Of a DNA stretch of 64,000 nt, positions 10,617 to 22,992 are shown one piece after another. The stretch is from Noviherbaspirillum denitrificans (GTDB lineage: Bacteria > Pseudomonadota > Gammaproteobacteria > Burkholderiales > Burkholderiaceae_D), in assembly GCF_002211445.1 (NCBI RefSeq), contig NZ_LSTO01000003.1:1-64000 (forward strand). The letters run 5' to 3'. The translations under genes and the position numbers were made by a program. How positions within the stretch are numbered: position 1 is the stretch's first letter; every line of letters begins with the position of its first letter. Below the pieces are notes generated by a model. It did not search any database and was not told where the DNA came from. It saw only the letters and a program-made list of their open reading frames with translations.

Positions 10617-10655
10617 GAAAAAATCGGCCCGGCACTCCTTGCGGAAGGCCGGGCC
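10617..10655 (-). terminator. Rho-independent terminator after typA
   Basis: On the minus strand GGCCCGGC pairs with GCCGGGCC (10655-10626) around a 14-base loop and is followed by GATTTTTTC. It lies 32 bases past the typA stop codon and marks the end of the rimP-to-typA operon. The transporter ATG at 10606 comes just after it, so that gene would need read-through or a promoter inside this segment. Confidence 0.85.
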
Positions 10656-10686
10656 TGGTCCGTTCCACCCGCGTCGGGTGTTCCGC

Positions 10687-12522
<1,836 letters not shown>

Positions 12523-12635
12523 GGTGGTCCAGTACGTCAATGCAGGATTCGGAGAACCCAACAGTATAGCATGCTGCGACGCAAGAAACCGGAAACCACT
12601 GGATTTTCAATGAGTTGCGCGCAGGACAGGCGGCA

Positions 12636-13583
12636 TCAGCGGCCGCTTCGGTCGGCAATCAGCCGCTCGGGGGCGAGAATGCCGTATTCCATGAGGTGCG
12701 CTGTGCCGAGCAGGCGCCCATCGGCGTCAGCATACACCCGCGCACGACCTTGGTATGAAGGATAGGAAAGTCCTTCCTTACCCAGGGCAATGCGCTGGCC
12801 GTGCATGAAACGCTTTGCCAGCATTTCCGGCAGGCGAAGTGGCGGAAAAGTTAACAACAACGCATCGACGGGCGACAGCGACTGCTCCCGTTCCGCGTCA
12901 GGAATGTGCGCCAGCGTATCGAGGGTCAGTGCATTCTCGAGCGTCAGCGGACCAACCTGGATTCGGCGCAAGGCCTGGAGATGGGCACCGCAACCCAGCG
13001 CCGCGCCAATATCCTCGCCGAGCACGCGAATATACGTTCCCTTGCTGCAGCACACCCGCAGGCGCAGGAAAGGCGCTTCGTAGCCAAGCACATCAAGCGC
13101 ATGGATGACCACGCGCCGCGCTTCACGTTCAAGGACAACACCGGCACGCGCATACTCGTACAAGGGCTTGCCGTCGCGCTTGAGGGCGGAATACATGGGC
13201 GGAACCTGGTCGATTTCGCCGCGGAATTGCGCCACCGCGGCATCGATCTGCTCGCGCGTGGCATCCACGTCCTTCTGCTGCACGACTTCGCCTTCGGTAT
13301 CGCCAGTCGTCGTCGTCACGCCGAGGTGGACCACCGCTTCGTAGGTCTTGTCGGCCTCGAGCAGATCCTGCGAAAACTTGGTCGCCTCGCCGAAGCAGAG
13401 CGGGAGCAGTCCGGTTGCGAACGGGTCGAGCGTTCCCGTGTGGCCCGCCTTCTGTGCATTGAGCAGGCGCTTGGCCTTGATCAGGACATCATTGCTGGAG
13501 GAACCCGCCGCCTTGTCCAGCAGCAGGACGCCGTCGACCGGCACACGGGGTTTCTTGGGCGAAGATTGCGCCATGGTGGACAT
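12636..13583 (-). CDS. truB: tRNA pseudouridine(55) synthase
   Basis: A 315-residue enzyme that converts U55 of tRNA to pseudouridine in the T-loop. The catalytic Asp sits in GHTGTLDPFATGLLPLCFG, and VPPMYSALKRDGKPLYEYAR and CSKGTYIRVLGEDIG are further TruB motifs. The C-terminal part (ALGKEGLSYPSYQGRARVYA) forms the PUA-like domain. Start at 13583 (MSTMAQ); an ATG three codons later is possible. It lies 35 bases after rbfA in the same operon. Confidence 0.96.
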   Translation of the reverse strand: MSTMAQSSPKKPRVPVDGVLLLDKAAGSSSNDVLIKAKRLLNAQKAGHTGTLDPFATGLLPLCFGEATKFSQDLLEADKTYEAVVHLGVTTTTGDTEGEVVQQKDVDATREQIDAAVAQFRGEIDQVPPMYSALKRDGKPLYEYARAGVVLEREARRVVIHALDVLGYEAPFLRLRVCCSKGTYIRVLGEDIGAALGCGAHLQALRRIQVGPLTLENALTLDTLAHIPDAEREQSLSPVDALLLTFPPLRLPEMLAKRFMHGQRIALGKEGLSYPSYQGRARVYADADGRLLGTAHLMEYGILAPERLIADRSGR

Positions 13584-13618
13584 TCGAAAATTGCGCCTGC
13601 CGGAGGCGCCGAAAGCGT

Positions 13619-14005
13619 TCAGCCTTCGGCGTCCTTGGCGCGCGTTGCGTTGGCTTCGTCGATCAGTTTCGACAATTCGATGCCGCGCGCGGTGGAAATG
13701 TCATGCACGAAGTGCAGTTCGGGAATGGTGTGGATCGTCAGCCGACGGCCGAGCTGGCCACGGATGAAACCCGCCGCCTTGCGCAAGCCGGCCAGGGTGT
13801 TCTGCATCGCCTCGTCATTGTCGACCAGCGTCGTGAAAAACACCTTCGCATGCGCATAGTCCGGCGTAAGCTGGACTTCGGTGATGGTGATCATGCCGAC
13901 GCGCGGGTCCTTCAGTTCGTAGGCGATGATTTCCGCCAGGTCGCGCTGGATCTGGTCGGCCACGCGTACGCCGCGGCCGGGAATGGATTTGCTGTGTTTA
14001 GCCAT
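13619..14005 (-). CDS. rbfA: 30S ribosome-binding factor A
   Basis: A 128-residue KH-fold protein that binds the 30S subunit near 16S helix 1 and aids late maturation and cold adaptation. [20 protein letters not shown] and [15 protein letters not shown] are typical, and the C-terminal [10 protein letters not shown] completes the fold. I start at ATG 14005 ([12 protein letters not shown]), with AGGGA upstream; the open frame continues 30 residues into a palindromic repeat but this is not RbfA-like. The order infB-rbfA-truB is conserved in proteobacteria. Confidence 0.95.
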   Translation of the reverse strand: MAKHSKSIPGRGVRVADQIQRDLAEIIAYELKDPRVGMITITEVQLTPDYAHAKVFFTTLVDNDEAMQNTLAGLRKAAGFIRGQLGRRLTIHTIPELHFVHDISTARGIELSKLIDEANATRAKDAEG

Positions 14006-14027
14006 GATGATGCGTCCCTTAAAGTCC

Positions 14028-14104
14028 GTAGCCCGGATGGAAGCGAAGCGCAATCCGGGAAGTGTTTCATTCCCGGATTGCGGCTGCGCCTCCATCCGGG
14101 CTAC
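14028..14104. repeat. Palindromic intergenic repeat between infB and rbfA (77 bp)
   Basis: GTAGCCCGGATGG (14028-14040) is mirrored by CCATCCGGGCTAC near 14092-14104, and GCAATCCGGGA by TCCCGGATTGCG, around the loop AGTGTTTCAT. Only a few bases of the 33-base arms mismatch. The GTAGCCCGGATGG...CCATCCGGGCTAC type is a familiar scattered intergenic palindrome in betaproteobacteria and other proteobacteria. Here it interrupts an operon and would form a strong hairpin in the infB-rbfA mRNA. Confidence 0.85.
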
Positions 14105-14128
14105 GCAACCGGCAAACCGCTGCCGGCA

Positions 14129-16948
14129 TTACAAGGTACGAGCAACCTCCTGGACTTCGAAGATCTCGAGCTGGTCGCCTTCCTGGATGTCGTTGAAGTT
14201 CTTCAGCGACAGGCCGCACTCGAAGCCGGCCTTCACTTCCTTCACGTCATCCTTGAAGCGCTTGAGCGAATCGAGTTCGCCGGTCCAGATCACCACGTTG
14301 GAGCGCAGCAGGCGGACCGAGGCACCGCGCTTGACGAGGCCGTCGAGCACGTAGCAGCCGGCGATCGAGCCCACCTTGCTGACGTGGAACACTTGGCGGA
14401 TTTCCACCAGGCCCAGTGTCGCTTCGCGCTTTTCAGGCGCCAGCATGCCGGACATCGCAGCCTTGATCTCGTCCACCGCATCGTAAATGATGTTGTAGTA
14501 ACGGATGTCGATGCCGCTGGATTCCGCCAGCTTGCGCGCCGATGCGTCGGCGCGGGTGTTGAAGCCGATAATGACCGCCTTCGAAGCCATCGCCAGGTTG
14601 ACGTCGGATTCGCTGATGCCGCCGACTGCCGCGTGCACGATCTGCACGCGCACTTCGTCGTTCGACAGTTTCTGCATCGCGTGGACCAGCGCTTCCTGCG
14701 AGCCCTGCACGTCCGCCTTGACGATGAGCGGCAGGTTCTTGACTTCGCCCTCCGCCATCTGCTCGAACATGTTTTCCAGCTTCGCGGCCTGTTGCTTGGC
14801 CAGCTTCACGTCACGGAACTTGCCTTGGCGGAACAGTGCGATTTCGCGCGCCTTGCGTTCGTCGCCCATGACCATGACTTCCTCGCCGGCAGCCGGCACT
14901 TCGGTCAGGCCCTGGATCTCTACCGGGATGGACGGGCCGGCTTCGGAAATGTTCTTGCCGTTCTCGTCCAGCATCGCGCGCACGCGGCCATACGACGAGC
15001 CGGCGAGCACGACATCGCCGCGCTTGAGCGTACCGGCCTGGACCAGCACCGTCGCCACCGGGCCGCGGCCCTTGTCCAGCTTAGCTTCGATCACGAGACC
15101 CTTCGCATGGGCGTCGACCGGAGCCTTCAGTTCCAGCACTTCGGCTTGCAGCAGGACGTTTTCCAGCAGCTCGTCGATGCCCTGGCCGGTCTTCGCCGAC
15201 ACCGGGCAGAACGGGGCGTCGCCGCCGTAGGCTTCCGGCACCACGCTTTCCGCGATCAGTTCCTGCGTAACGCGGTCGGTATTCGCGCCCTGCTTGTCGA
15301 TCTTGTTGATCGCCACGACGATCGGCACGCCTGCCGCCTTCGCGTGGGCGATTGCTTCCTTGGTCTGGGGCATCACGCCGTCGTCGGCCGCCACCACCAG
15401 GATGACGAGGTCGGTTGCCTTCGCACCGCGGGCACGCATGGCGGTGAACGCCTCGTGACCCGGGGTATCGAGGAAGGTAATGATGCCGCGCGGCGTTTCG
15501 ACGTGGTAGGCGCCGATATGCTGCGTAATGCCGCCTGCTTCGCCGGCCGCCACCTTGGCACGGCGGATGTAGTCGAGCAGCGAGGTCTTGCCGTGGTCGA
15601 CGTGACCCATGACGGTCACGACCGGCGCACGCGGAAGCAGTTCGGCATCGGCGTGCGTGCCGGCTTCTTCCAGCATTGCTTCCGGATCGTCGAGCTTGGC
15701 GGCAAATGCCTTGTGTCCCATTTCCTCGACCAGAATCATCGCGGTTTCCTGGTCCAGCACCTGGTTGATGGTGACCATCTGGCCCAGCTTCATCAAGTGC
15801 TTGATCACTTCGGATGCCTTGACAGCCATCTTGTGCGCCAGCTCGGCGACAGTGATGGTTTCCGGCACGTGCACTTCCTTGATGATCGCTTCGGTCGGCA
15901 CCTGGAAATTCGATTCGCGCTGGTCGTCGTGACCATGGGAACGGCGTCCCTTCGGACCACCGCGCCAGCCGTCACGGCCGCTCGTCGATGCAGGGCCATT
16001 GCCGCGGGTCTTGATGCCGCCGCGCTTCTTGGCGTCGTCCTGCCAGGTCGACGACACATTTGCAGACTTGATCGACTTCTTGTCGCCGACAGCCGGCTTC
16101 TTGTCGTCCTTCTTCTCGGCGGGTTTCTTGTCCGCCGGCTTGTGCAGGGTGCCTTCGGCGGCCTTGGCGACCGGTGCGGGCGTCGGTTCCGGCGCCTTCA
16201 TCACCTTGCGCGGGGCGCTCATCATGGCCTTGATCTGCGCGACTTCATCGGCAACCGCTTTGCGGGCACGCTCGGTCGCGGCCGCGCGTTCGGCGGCTTC
16301 ACGGGCTTCCTGTTCGGCAGCTTTCTTGCGCGCTTCCTCGTCGGCGGCGCGCTTGGCTTCATCGGCAACCGTCGTCTCCTTGCGGCTCTGCTCGGCCTTG
16401 GCGGCGGCAGCTTCAGCAGCAGCGCGGCGCTCGGCTTCCTCTGCCGCTTCGCGCATGGCCTTGGCTTGCGCTTCCTTCTCGGCTTCGAGCTTGGCAAGGC
16501 GTTCCTGCTTTTCGCGCAGTTCCGCTTCCTGGCGTGCGATCAATTCAGCCTGGCGGCGAGCCTCTTCCGCGCGGCGCGCGACTTCAGCCTCGTCGACCAC
16601 CGGCGCAGCGGGTGCCGCAGTGACAGTTTCTTCAACCGCCGGCTCATCGCGCTTGATGAAGGTGCGCTTCTTGCGCACTTCCACCTGGATGGTGCGGGAC
16701 TTGCCGGTCGCATCCGCCTGCTTGATTTCAGTGGTTTCCTTGCGAGTCAGCGTGATCTTGCGCTTCTCGCCATCCGGCGAAGCGCCATGGGAGCGGCGCA
16801 GGTGGTTCAGGAGCTTGTCCTTGTCCTCTTTGGACAAGGAGTCGGACGCCGAACTCTTCTCGACGCCGGCTGCACGCAACTGCGTCAGCAGGAGGTCCGC
16901 AGGCATCTTCAGTTCGGTGGCAAATTGGGCAACGTTGGTACTCGCCAT
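14129..16948 (-). CDS. infB: Translation initiation factor IF-2
   Basis: A 939-residue GTPase that places initiator tRNA on the 30S subunit and promotes subunit joining. The N-terminal IF2_N segment ([19 protein letters not shown]) is followed by a long charged Ala/Glu/Lys/Arg-rich helix (about residues 120-240) and a Lys/Gly-rich linker, typical of long proteobacterial IF-2. G1 is [16 protein letters not shown]3 is [10 protein letters not shown] and G4 is NKIDK. The C-terminal C1/C2 domains end at [19 protein letters not shown] 16948 has AGAGGA. Internal starts giving shorter IF-2 forms were not resolved. Confidence 0.98.
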   Translation of the reverse strand: MASTNVAQFATELKMPADLLLTQLRAAGVEKSSASDSLSKEDKDKLLNHLRRSHGASPDGEKRKITLTRKETTEIKQADATGKSRTIQVEVRKKRTFIKRDEPAVEETVTAAPAAPVVDEAEVARRAEEARRQAELIARQEAELREKQERLAKLEAEKEAQAKAMREAAEEAERRAAAEAAAAKAEQSRKETTVADEAKRAADEEARKKAAEQEAREAAERAAATERARKAVADEVAQIKAMMSAPRKVMKAPEPTPAPVAKAAEGTLHKPADKKPAEKKDDKKPAVGDKKSIKSANVSSTWQDDAKKRGGIKTRGNGPASTSGRDGWRGGPKGRRSHGHDDQRESNFQVPTEAIIKEVHVPETITVAELAHKMAVKASEVIKHLMKLGQMVTINQVLDQETAMILVEEMGHKAFAAKLDDPEAMLEEAGTHADAELLPRAPVVTVMGHVDHGKTSLLDYIRRAKVAAGEAGGITQHIGAYHVETPRGIITFLDTPGHEAFTAMRARGAKATDLVILVVAADDGVMPQTKEAIAHAKAAGVPIVVAINKIDKQGANTDRVTQELIAESVVPEAYGGDAPFCPVSAKTGQGIDELLENVLLQAEVLELKAPVDAHAKGLVIEAKLDKGRGPVATVLVQAGTLKRGDVVLAGSSYGRVRAMLDENGKNISEAGPSIPVEIQGLTEVPAAGEEVMVMGDERKAREIALFRQGKFRDVKLAKQQAAKLENMFEQMAEGEVKNLPLIVKADVQGSQEALVHAMQKLSNDEVRVQIVHAAVGGISESDVNLAMASKAVIIGFNTRADASARKLAESSGIDIRYYNIIYDAVDEIKAAMSGMLAPEKREATLGLVEIRQVFHVSKVGSIAGCYVLDGLVKRGASVRLLRSNVVIWTGELDSLKRFKDDVKEVKAGFECGLSLKNFNDIQEGDQLEIFEVQEVARTL

Positions 16949-16998
16949 TCAGTCCTCTTTTCTATGTGGCATGGCAGATGATGTTGGGGCAGTCCGGC

Positions 16999-18558
16999 TT
17001 ACTTCGCCTCGACCAGTTCTCGCGCTTTCGCTTGCAACGCCCGTGCCCGGTCGTCGTACTTGGCGTCGATGAGCCGCATTTCATCATCGGTCACATCTTC
17101 AAATTCGTTATCGATCAGTTGACGCGCGCGTTCGACCGGCAATGCCAGGATCGATCCGAATTCGTCATAGGCCATGTTGGCGAACGCATCCAGCGTCTTG
17201 ATGCCTACAAGGCCGAGTTTGCCTGCGGTAATGCGGTCGATACCGTCGAGGTTGACCAGCGCATCGTCCATGCCTTCCAGGCCTTCCTCGGAAGCAATCG
17301 CCTCGGTCACCAGCGCGTCGCGGGCACGGTTGCGCAGCTCGTTGACCGTATCCTCGTCGAAGGCTTCGATGTCGAGCATTTCGGTGATCGGCACGTAGGC
17401 GATTTCTTCCAGGCTCGAGAAACCTTCGTCGACCAGGATGCCGGCGACTTCTTCGTCCACATCCAGCTTTTCCATGAACAGCGCGCGGATGGCTGCGCTC
17501 TCCGCTGCAGATTTGTCGGCCGACTCTTCCGCGGTCATGATGTTGATCTGCCAGCCCGTCAGCTCGGACGCGAGGCGCACATTCTGGCCGCCGCGGCCGA
17601 TGGCGATAGCGAGATTTTCTTCGTCCACCACGACGTCCATCGCGTGCTTTTCTTCGTCCACCACGATGGAAGTGACGTTTGCCGGTGCCAGTGCCCCGAT
17701 CACGAACTGCGCCGGATCTTCCGACCACAGCACGATGTCCACGCGCTCGCCGCCGAGTTCGGCAGTCACCGCCTGCACGCGCGATCCGCGCATGCCGACG
17801 CAGGTACCGATCGGGTCGATGCGCTTGTCGTTAGTGAAAACGGCAATCTTCGCGCGCACACCCGAATCACGGGCGGCGGATTTGATTTCCAGCAGGCCCT
17901 GCTCGATTTCCGGCACTTCCAGCTCGAACAGTTTCATGATGAATTCCGGCGCGGTGCGCGACAGGATCACCTGCGGGCCGCGGGCATTGCGGTCGATGCG
18001 CAGGATGAAGGCACGGACGCGGTCGCCGATGCGAAGGTTTTCCTTCGGGATCATCTGGTCGCGCGGCAGGCGCGCTTCGATCTTGCCGGACTCGACGATC
18101 GCATCGCCGCGCTCCATGCGCTTGATCGTACCGGTGACGAGCGCATCGCCGCGGGCCAGGAAGTCCTGCAGGATCTGCTCGCGCTCGGCGTCGCGGATAC
18201 GCTGCAGCACGACCTGCTTGGTGTCCTGGGCGAAGCGGCGGCCGAACTCGACCGACTCGATCGGTTCTTCAATATAGTCGTCGACTTCGATATCGGGAAT
18301 CTGTTCTTTTGCTTCGAACAGCAGCACTTCCTGGTCGGGCAATTGGAGGCCGGCTTCGTCTGGCACTACGTGCCAGCGGCGGAAGGATTCGAACTCGCCG
18401 GATTCGCGGTCGATAGACACGCGGATGTCCACTTCGCCGTCGTAGCGTTTCTTGGTGGCTTGCGCGAGCGCATGCTCGAGCGCTCCGAAGACGATTTCCT
18501 TATCGACGTTTTTTTCTCGTGCCAGCGCATCGACCAACAACAAAACTTCGCGACTCAT
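16999..18558 (-). CDS. nusA: Transcription termination/antitermination protein NusA
   Basis: A 519-residue RNA polymerase-binding factor. The N-terminal domain ([18 protein letters not shown]) is followed by S1 ([20 protein letters not shown]), KH1 and KH2 ([20 protein letters not shown] and [19 protein letters not shown]). Two C-terminal acidic helix-hairpin-helix repeats are present, the form typical of beta- and gammaproteobacteria. Its ATG overlaps the rimP stop as ATGA (18558-18555), so translation is probably coupled. NusA autoregulates its own operon in E. coli, which fits the terminator seen in the leader here. Confidence 0.98.
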   Translation of the reverse strand: MSREVLLLVDALAREKNVDKEIVFGALEHALAQATKKRYDGEVDIRVSIDRESGEFESFRRWHVVPDEAGLQLPDQEVLLFEAKEQIPDIEVDDYIEEPIESVEFGRRFAQDTKQVVLQRIRDAEREQILQDFLARGDALVTGTIKRMERGDAIVESGKIEARLPRDQMIPKENLRIGDRVRAFILRIDRNARGPQVILSRTAPEFIMKLFELEVPEIEQGLLEIKSAARDSGVRAKIAVFTNDKRIDPIGTCVGMRGSRVQAVTAELGGERVDIVLWSEDPAQFVIGALAPANVTSIVVDEEKHAMDVVVDEENLAIAIGRGGQNVRLASELTGWQINIMTAEESADKSAAESAAIRALFMEKLDVDEEVAGILVDEGFSSLEEIAYVPITEMLDIEAFDEDTVNELRNRARDALVTEAIASEEGLEGMDDALVNLDGIDRITAGKLGLVGIKTLDAFANMAYDEFGSILALPVERARQLIDNEFEDVTDDEMRLIDAKYDDRARALQAKARELVEAK

Positions 18559-19040
18559 GCTTTGCGACTCCTAAAGTCCACTTTTGGCACCAGGCGTGCC
18601 TTATCCACATCGGCGAGCGTGAAATCCAGCATCGCCGGGCCTTCTTTTCCTTCAAATTCCAGTTTGAGCGTATCGCCTTCCGGCACATGCAGGATGCCCT
18701 GGAACGACTTGCGGTTGGCCGCGCCCGGCATCGGCATGCGCAGCTTCACGACTGCCTCGTGGCCCTCGAAGCGCACATAATCGGCATGCTTCTTCAGCGG
18801 GCGGTCGAGGCCGGGCGACGAGATTTCCAGGCGCTCGTAATTCGCGTTTTCAACCGTCAGCATGTGCGACAGCTGGTGACTGACTTTTTCGCAGTCTTCC
18901 ACCGTGATGTTTCCCTTGTCCGCATCTTCCGGCGGGAAGTCGATGTACACGCGCAGCAAGCCATGGGCTGCCTGCTCGAAATCGACGAGCTCGTAGCCCA
19001 TGCCGGCAACGGTTTTTTCAATCAAATCCAGCAACCGCAA
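18555..19040 (-). CDS. rimP: Ribosome maturation factor RimP
   Basis: A 161-residue factor for 30S assembly. Motifs include GYELVDFE near the start, [32 protein letters not shown] (the family signature) and a C-terminal SH3-like barrel ending [15 protein letters not shown]. The start is decided by the ribosome binding site: GGAG lies 7 bases before TTG 19040-19038, giving [15 protein letters not shown] read with initiator Met. An ATG ten codons upstream (19070) lacks a site and would add atypical residues. First gene of the rimP-nusA-infB-rbfA-truB-typA operon. Confidence 0.92.
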   Translation of the reverse strand: MRLLDLIEKTVAGMGYELVDFEQAAHGLLRVYIDFPPEDADKGNITVEDCEKVSHQLSHMLTVENANYERLEISSPGLDRPLKKHADYVRFEGHEAVVKLRMPMPGAANRKSFQGILHVPEGDTLKLEFEGKEGPAMLDFTLADVDKARLVPKVDFRSRKA

Positions 19041-19102
19041 AACAATTCTCCAAATACAGCTCGGGTTCAAGGCTGGCTGTGCTCGCGCACAAAGCGTTCA
19101 AG

Positions 19103-19138
19103 AAAAAAAAAATGGGCATCTGCCCATCTCTTTTTAAT
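19103..19138 (-). terminator. Intrinsic terminator inside the rimP-nusA operon leader (possible attenuator)
   Basis: ATGGGCA (19112-19118) and TGCCCAT (19121-19127) are complementary. On the minus strand the hairpin is followed by an unbroken run of about ten T, and preceded by AAAAAGAG. It lies downstream of the predicted promoter at 19207-19235 and about 60 bases before the rimP start, so polymerase must pass it to enter the operon. It could be an attenuation point, or a second stop for transcripts from rluB. Confidence 0.75.
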
Positions 19139-19206
19139 CACTCCCGCACCTACCCAGAAGACTCCTAGGCACCCCCGGTCACGGGCCGACCTTTGTTAAC
19201 TCACTA

Positions 19207-19235
19207 ATTATAAACAATTATTTGGCGCACCGCAA
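19207..19235 (-). promoter_or_regulatory. Sigma-70 promoter of the rimP-nusA-infB operon
   Basis: On the minus strand TTGCGG (19235-19230) and a perfect TATAAT (19212-19207) are separated by exactly 17 bases, a near-consensus housekeeping promoter. Transcription should start near 19200, leaving a leader of about 160 bases before rimP. The promoter abuts the T-tract of the rluB terminator, so the two units are tightly packed. Confidence 0.8.
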
Positions 19236-19270
19236 TGAAAAGGCGGCCTCGACGGCAAAAACCGGAGGCC
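19235..19270 (-). terminator. Rho-independent terminator after rluB
   Basis: On the minus strand GGCCTC (19270-19265) pairs with GAGGCC (19250-19245) around a 14-base loop, followed by GCCTTTTC. It begins 42 bases past the rluB stop codon and separates the scpB-rluB unit from the rimP operon. Confidence 0.75.
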
Positions 19271-19311
19271 ACACTCTTTCCACTCAGAAACCAAATGGCG
19301 ATTTTCGCCGC

Positions 19312-20868
19312 TTAACCCCTGGGACGCCTGCGCGCCATTCCTTGCATGCCCAGCCCAGAACCGGTGCCAGTGCGCATCTGGCCCCCACTGCGACGGGGAC
19401 GACCGACGTCCGGGAACCCCAGCGCGGTTTGCAAAGGATCGGGTTGACGACTGCGCTGCTGCTGGCCTTGCTGGCCGCGGGCACCATTGCCCGCGCGCGC
19501 CTGCCCACGCTTCTGCCCTTGGCCTTGAGTCCTGTCTGCGACATTGCCATTTCGGTCACCACGACCCTGCTCGCCGCGGCCTTTCGCCTGGCTCGCGGGC
19601 TTTTCGAGGCCGCTCGCGGTCATCAGGCTGCGCACTGCGTTCTCGTCGAGCTCCTCCCAACGCCCGCGCTTGAGCGTGCTCGGCAAGGTCATCGTGCCAT
19701 AGCGCGTCCGGATCAGACGCGAGACGGTCAGGCCAACCGACTCGAACATTCGGCGCACTTCGCGGTTGCGGCCTTCTCCGATGACCACGCGGTACCAGCG
19801 GTTCACACCCTCACCGCCGCCATCGGCGATCTTCGAAAACTGTGCCACGCCGTCTTCCAGCTCGACACCGCTCAGCAGCTTCTGGCGCATGCCTTCCTCG
19901 AGTTCGCCGAGGGTACGCACCGCATACTCACGTTCGATGTTGTACCGCGGGTGCATCAGGCGGTTGGCCAGGTCGCCGGACGTGGTAAACAGCAGCAGGC
20001 CTTCCGTATTGAAGTCGAGGCGTCCTACGGCCAGCCACTTTCCGGCCTTCATGTTTGGCAGCCGGTCGAAGACGGAGGGACGGCCCTCGGGATCGCTGTG
20101 ACTGACGATTTCGCCGGCCGGCTTGTGATACACGAGCACGCGCGGCGGACGCTTGGCGATCTTGCGCTGGATAAGCTTGCCGTTGATACGCACCTGGTCG
20201 GTCGGCAGAATGCGCTGGCCGATATGGGCGGGCTCGCCGTTGACCGACACGCGGCCGGCGATGATCAATTCTTCCATGTCGCGGCGCGAACCGAGGCCCG
20301 CGTCGGCGAGCACCTTGTGCAGCTTCGGCGCGTCGTCTTCCGCCGTCAGGTCGCGGCGCACAGCCTTCTGCTGCCCATTGCGCCCGTTGCGGCGATCCTC
20401 GTCGCCGGCGGCATCAAAAGCAGCCGACGTAACGAAAGAGAAAACGTCTTCCGCGTCAGTCGATTTCGTGCCCTGCTTCTGCTTCGGCGCACCACCAGCC
20501 TGCTTGGCTCGGCCTTTCTGGGCCGGCTTGCCCTTCTGGCGCTCCTCGCGCTTGCGCGGATTGCCACGCTGGACCTTGTCGCCTTCAGCAGCGGCCTCTT
20601 CGGACTGCTGGACTTCCGCCCCGTCGACCGGAGCCGCATCGACTTTCGCCGGGCCTTCGCCGTTGTCTTCACGGGCCGCACGGGCGCGTCTCAGGCTGCG
20701 GGGACCGCGCACACCGCGCTTGGCAGGCTTTTTCTTGCCTTGCTCCGCCTGGCCGTCACCGGCAGCAGCTTCGCCATGCGGCAGTGCCTGATCACCTTCA
20801 GAGTCGGCACGGCTGTTGGATTCAGTGGCTATGACCACGTGGGAATCATTGTGGTTGGGCAGATTCAT
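19312..20868 (-). CDS. rluB: 23S rRNA pseudouridine(2605) synthase with long basic extensions
   Basis: A 518-residue enzyme that modifies U2605 in 23S rRNA. The core (about residues 175-430) has an S4 RNA-binding domain ([19 protein letters not shown]) and the RsuA/RluB catalytic motif [17 protein letters not shown] with its Asp. Roughly 170 N-terminal residues and 85 C-terminal residues are Lys/Arg/Gly/Gln-rich and low in complexity, making it much longer than E. coli RluB; long basic extensions are common in Burkholderiales. I start at ATG 20868 (MNLPNHND). This overlaps the scpB stop by 23 bases, so translation is probably coupled. Confidence 0.92.
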   Translation of the reverse strand: MNLPNHNDSHVVIATESNSRADSEGDQALPHGEAAAGDGQAEQGKKKPAKRGVRGPRSLRRARAAREDNGEGPAKVDAAPVDGAEVQQSEEAAAEGDKVQRGNPRKREERQKGKPAQKGRAKQAGGAPKQKQGTKSTDAEDVFSFVTSAAFDAAGDEDRRNGRNGQQKAVRRDLTAEDDAPKLHKVLADAGLGSRRDMEELIIAGRVSVNGEPAHIGQRILPTDQVRINGKLIQRKIAKRPPRVLVYHKPAGEIVSHSDPEGRPSVFDRLPNMKAGKWLAVGRLDFNTEGLLLFTTSGDLANRLMHPRYNIEREYAVRTLGELEEGMRQKLLSGVELEDGVAQFSKIADGGGEGVNRWYRVVIGEGRNREVRRMFESVGLTVSRLIRTRYGTMTLPSTLKRGRWEELDENAVRSLMTASGLEKPASQAKGRGEQGRGDRNGNVADRTQGQGQKRGQARAGNGARGQQGQQQRSRQPDPLQTALGFPDVGRPRRSGGQMRTGTGSGLGMQGMARRRPRG

Positions 20869-21766
20869 CGTCGGATTCTTGATTATGCTGGCCTGGCGCC
20901 GCAATTTCCTGCTCGTCGTCCGCGGGTGCGGCGTCTTCGGCAAGGGCCGGTTCAGCTTCGGTGGAAACGGGCTCATCGGCCCCGGTGTTCGCGTCAGACC
21001 CGGATTCGCTGCCGGCGTTCTGCACGTCTTCTACAAAATTATTGTCTTCAAGGACCACGGCGACATCTTCCGCGAGGGTTTCCGCTGCCGCTTCGCCCTC
21101 TTCGACCACATCCGCCGATATTGCAGCGGGCTGCTCAGCCGGCGCGAAATCCATGGTCGCCTGATCCAGGTTTGCCTGGATTTCACCGCCCAGCGCCTGT
21201 AACTCCGGAAGCATGCCACCCTGAGCCCCTTCCTTCGTTACGTCCTGCAACGGCGGAAGCTGTTCGAGCGATGTCAGCCCAAGATCATCGAGGAACTGCC
21301 GGGTCGTCGCAAACAGCGCCGGACGCCCCGGCACGTCGCGATGCCCGATCGACTCGATCCAGCCGCGATCCTCAAGCATCTTGATCGTCTGCGAGTTGAC
21401 CGTCACTCCGCGGATCTCTTCAATGTCGCCGCGTGTGACAGGCTGGCGATAGGCGATGATCGCCAGCGTTTCCAGTGTCGCGCGAGTGTACTTGGGCGGC
21501 TTCTCGGGATTGAGGCGCTCCAGGTACTTTTTCATTTCCGGCCTGCTCTGGAAACGCCAGCCGGTCGAAAGACTGACGATCTCGATGCCCTTGTCGGCCC
21601 AGTCATTGCGCAACTCTTCGAGCATCGACTTGATCGTATCGGCACCGACGCTTTCGTCGGCTTCGCCGTTTTCCGCGTAGAGCTTCTTCATGTCGTTAAT
21701 CGACAAGGGCTCGTGGGCGCAAAGCAACGCGGTTTCGAGGACTTTCTTCGCCTCAATAGTGTTCAT
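20846..21766 (-). CDS. scpB: Segregation and condensation protein B
   Basis: A 306-residue kleisin-partner of the SMC-ScpAB condensin, which organises and separates chromosomes. The winged-helix core fills the first 190 residues ([58 protein letters not shown]). The last 110 residues are acidic and Ala/Glu-rich and look disordered. scpA, usually upstream, is not next to it: a tRNA gene lies there. It is paired with rluB, as in many proteobacteria. Confidence 0.95.
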   Translation of the reverse strand: MNTIEAKKVLETALLCAHEPLSINDMKKLYAENGEADESVGADTIKSMLEELRNDWADKGIEIVSLSTGWRFQSRPEMKKYLERLNPEKPPKYTRATLETLAIIAYRQPVTRGDIEEIRGVTVNSQTIKMLEDRGWIESIGHRDVPGRPALFATTRQFLDDLGLTSLEQLPPLQDVTKEGAQGGMLPELQALGGEIQANLDQATMDFAPAEQPAAISADVVEEGEAAAETLAEDVAVVLEDNNFVEDVQNAGSESGSDANTGADEPVSTEAEPALAEDAAPADDEQEIAAPGQHNQESDDESAQPQ

Positions 21767-21919
21767 TTTCTAGCGTCTTGTTTTCTACCAGCAATGTGCA
21801 GAAGTTATCGCCAACGGCAGGTATTTGAATGCCGCCTGGCCAGAGAACCTGTTGATGCTTTTTCCGACGCCTGATTTGTTGGAGGTTTAATTTAGGCGGG
21901 AATCGATGAGACTAAAGAC

Positions 21920-21997
<78 letters not shown>

Positions 21998-22157
21998 TCT
22001 GGAAACAGTGATTATAGTCTGCCTGCTCAGATAACGCAAATTCAATCGCACAACCAAGACGATGATAAACTTGTATCGATAATTTCCGATCCACATCGTC
22101 GAGTGCAGCACATCGCGCAGCACCGGCAGCCATTCCGAATCGCATTTCCACTTCCTT

Positions 22158-22733
22158 ATGAAATTCTGCTCCGAGTGCGCGCATCCCGTATCACTTCAGA
22201 TCCCGCCGGACGACAACCGGCCTCGTTATGTGTGCAGCCAATGCGGAACGATTCATTACCAGAATCCGAAAATGGTGATTGGTTCGATTCCGGTGTGGGA
22301 GCAGGACGGTGAACTACGCATCCTTCTGTGCAAACGCGCCATCGAGCCACGCTACGGCTACTGGACGCTGCCCGCCGGCTTCATGGAAAACGACGAGACA
22401 ACTACCGAAGCAGCCCTGCGCGAAACCTACGAAGAAGCCGGCGCGCGCGTGGAGTTGCACGAGCTTTTCGCACTGCTCAACGTGCCGCAAGTGCATCAGG
22501 TACATATGTTTTATCGCGCGACATTGCGCGACCTGGACTACCAGGCCGGAACCGAAAGCCTGGAGGTCAAACTGTTTTCAGAATCCGAAATTCCGTGGGA
22601 CGATATCGCCTTTCCAACCGTGGGACAGACACTGAAATTCTTTTTCGCTGACCTAGCGAGGATCAGGAAGGAAGGCGGAACCTTCGCCCTTCATACACGC
22701 GACGTCCGCACACCGATGCGACAGAAGGATTAA
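22158..22733 (+). CDS. Nudix hydrolase with N-terminal zinc ribbon
   Basis: A 191-residue cytoplasmic protein. Two Cys pairs (CSEC at 4-7 and CSQC near 27-30) form a zinc ribbon, followed by GTIHYQNPKMVIGSIPVW. The Nudix box GFMENDETTTEAALRETYEE continues into AGARVEL and binds the metal for cleavage of nucleoside diphosphate-linked compounds. This ribbon-Nudix layout is close to NudC-like and ADP-ribose-type hydrolases, but the length is shorter than NudC and the SQPWPFPxS motif of NADH pyrophosphatases is missing. Substrate unknown. The ribosome binding site before ATG 22158 is weak. Confidence 0.9.
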   Translation: MKFCSECAHPVSLQIPPDDNRPRYVCSQCGTIHYQNPKMVIGSIPVWEQDGELRILLCKRAIEPRYGYWTLPAGFMENDETTTEAALRETYEEAGARVELHELFALLNVPQVHQVHMFYRATLRDLDYQAGTESLEVKLFSESEIPWDDIAFPTVGQTLKFFFADLARIRKEGGTFALHTRDVRTPMRQKD

Positions 22734-22992
22734 TCGTCCGCTTGCCACAGTCCATATCACGCCATCGTTAAAGATCCGGCAAGCCCCCCCCTCAAACCGC
22801 TAGTCGGCAATCGACTACGCATCCAGCAAGAAACTATTTCCTCAGATCAAGGACTAATGCCTTGAAGTGACTGGCGGTATTCATCCACCTGTTCACATCC
22901 AGCGCGCGTCCGCAGGCCAACAGCCGCCCCAAGCAGGAAAGGCCGGACGCATTTATTGGTTCATAGACTTGAATGTCCGCGAGGAGAATGAA

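Noticed and set aside
13703-16981. Very long open frame (about 1092 codons) on the plus strand opposite rbfA and infB
   Set aside because: It mirrors infB; the protein is rich in Arg, His, Ala and Leu without domains, as expected from the antisense of GC-rich codons.
16966-18780. Long plus-strand open frame opposite nusA
   Set aside because: Antisense shadow of nusA; His/Arg/Asp-rich composition and no recognisable fold.
19222-21384. 720-codon plus-strand open frame opposite rluB and scpB
   Set aside because: Spans two genuine genes and a terminator in antisense; no domain seen.
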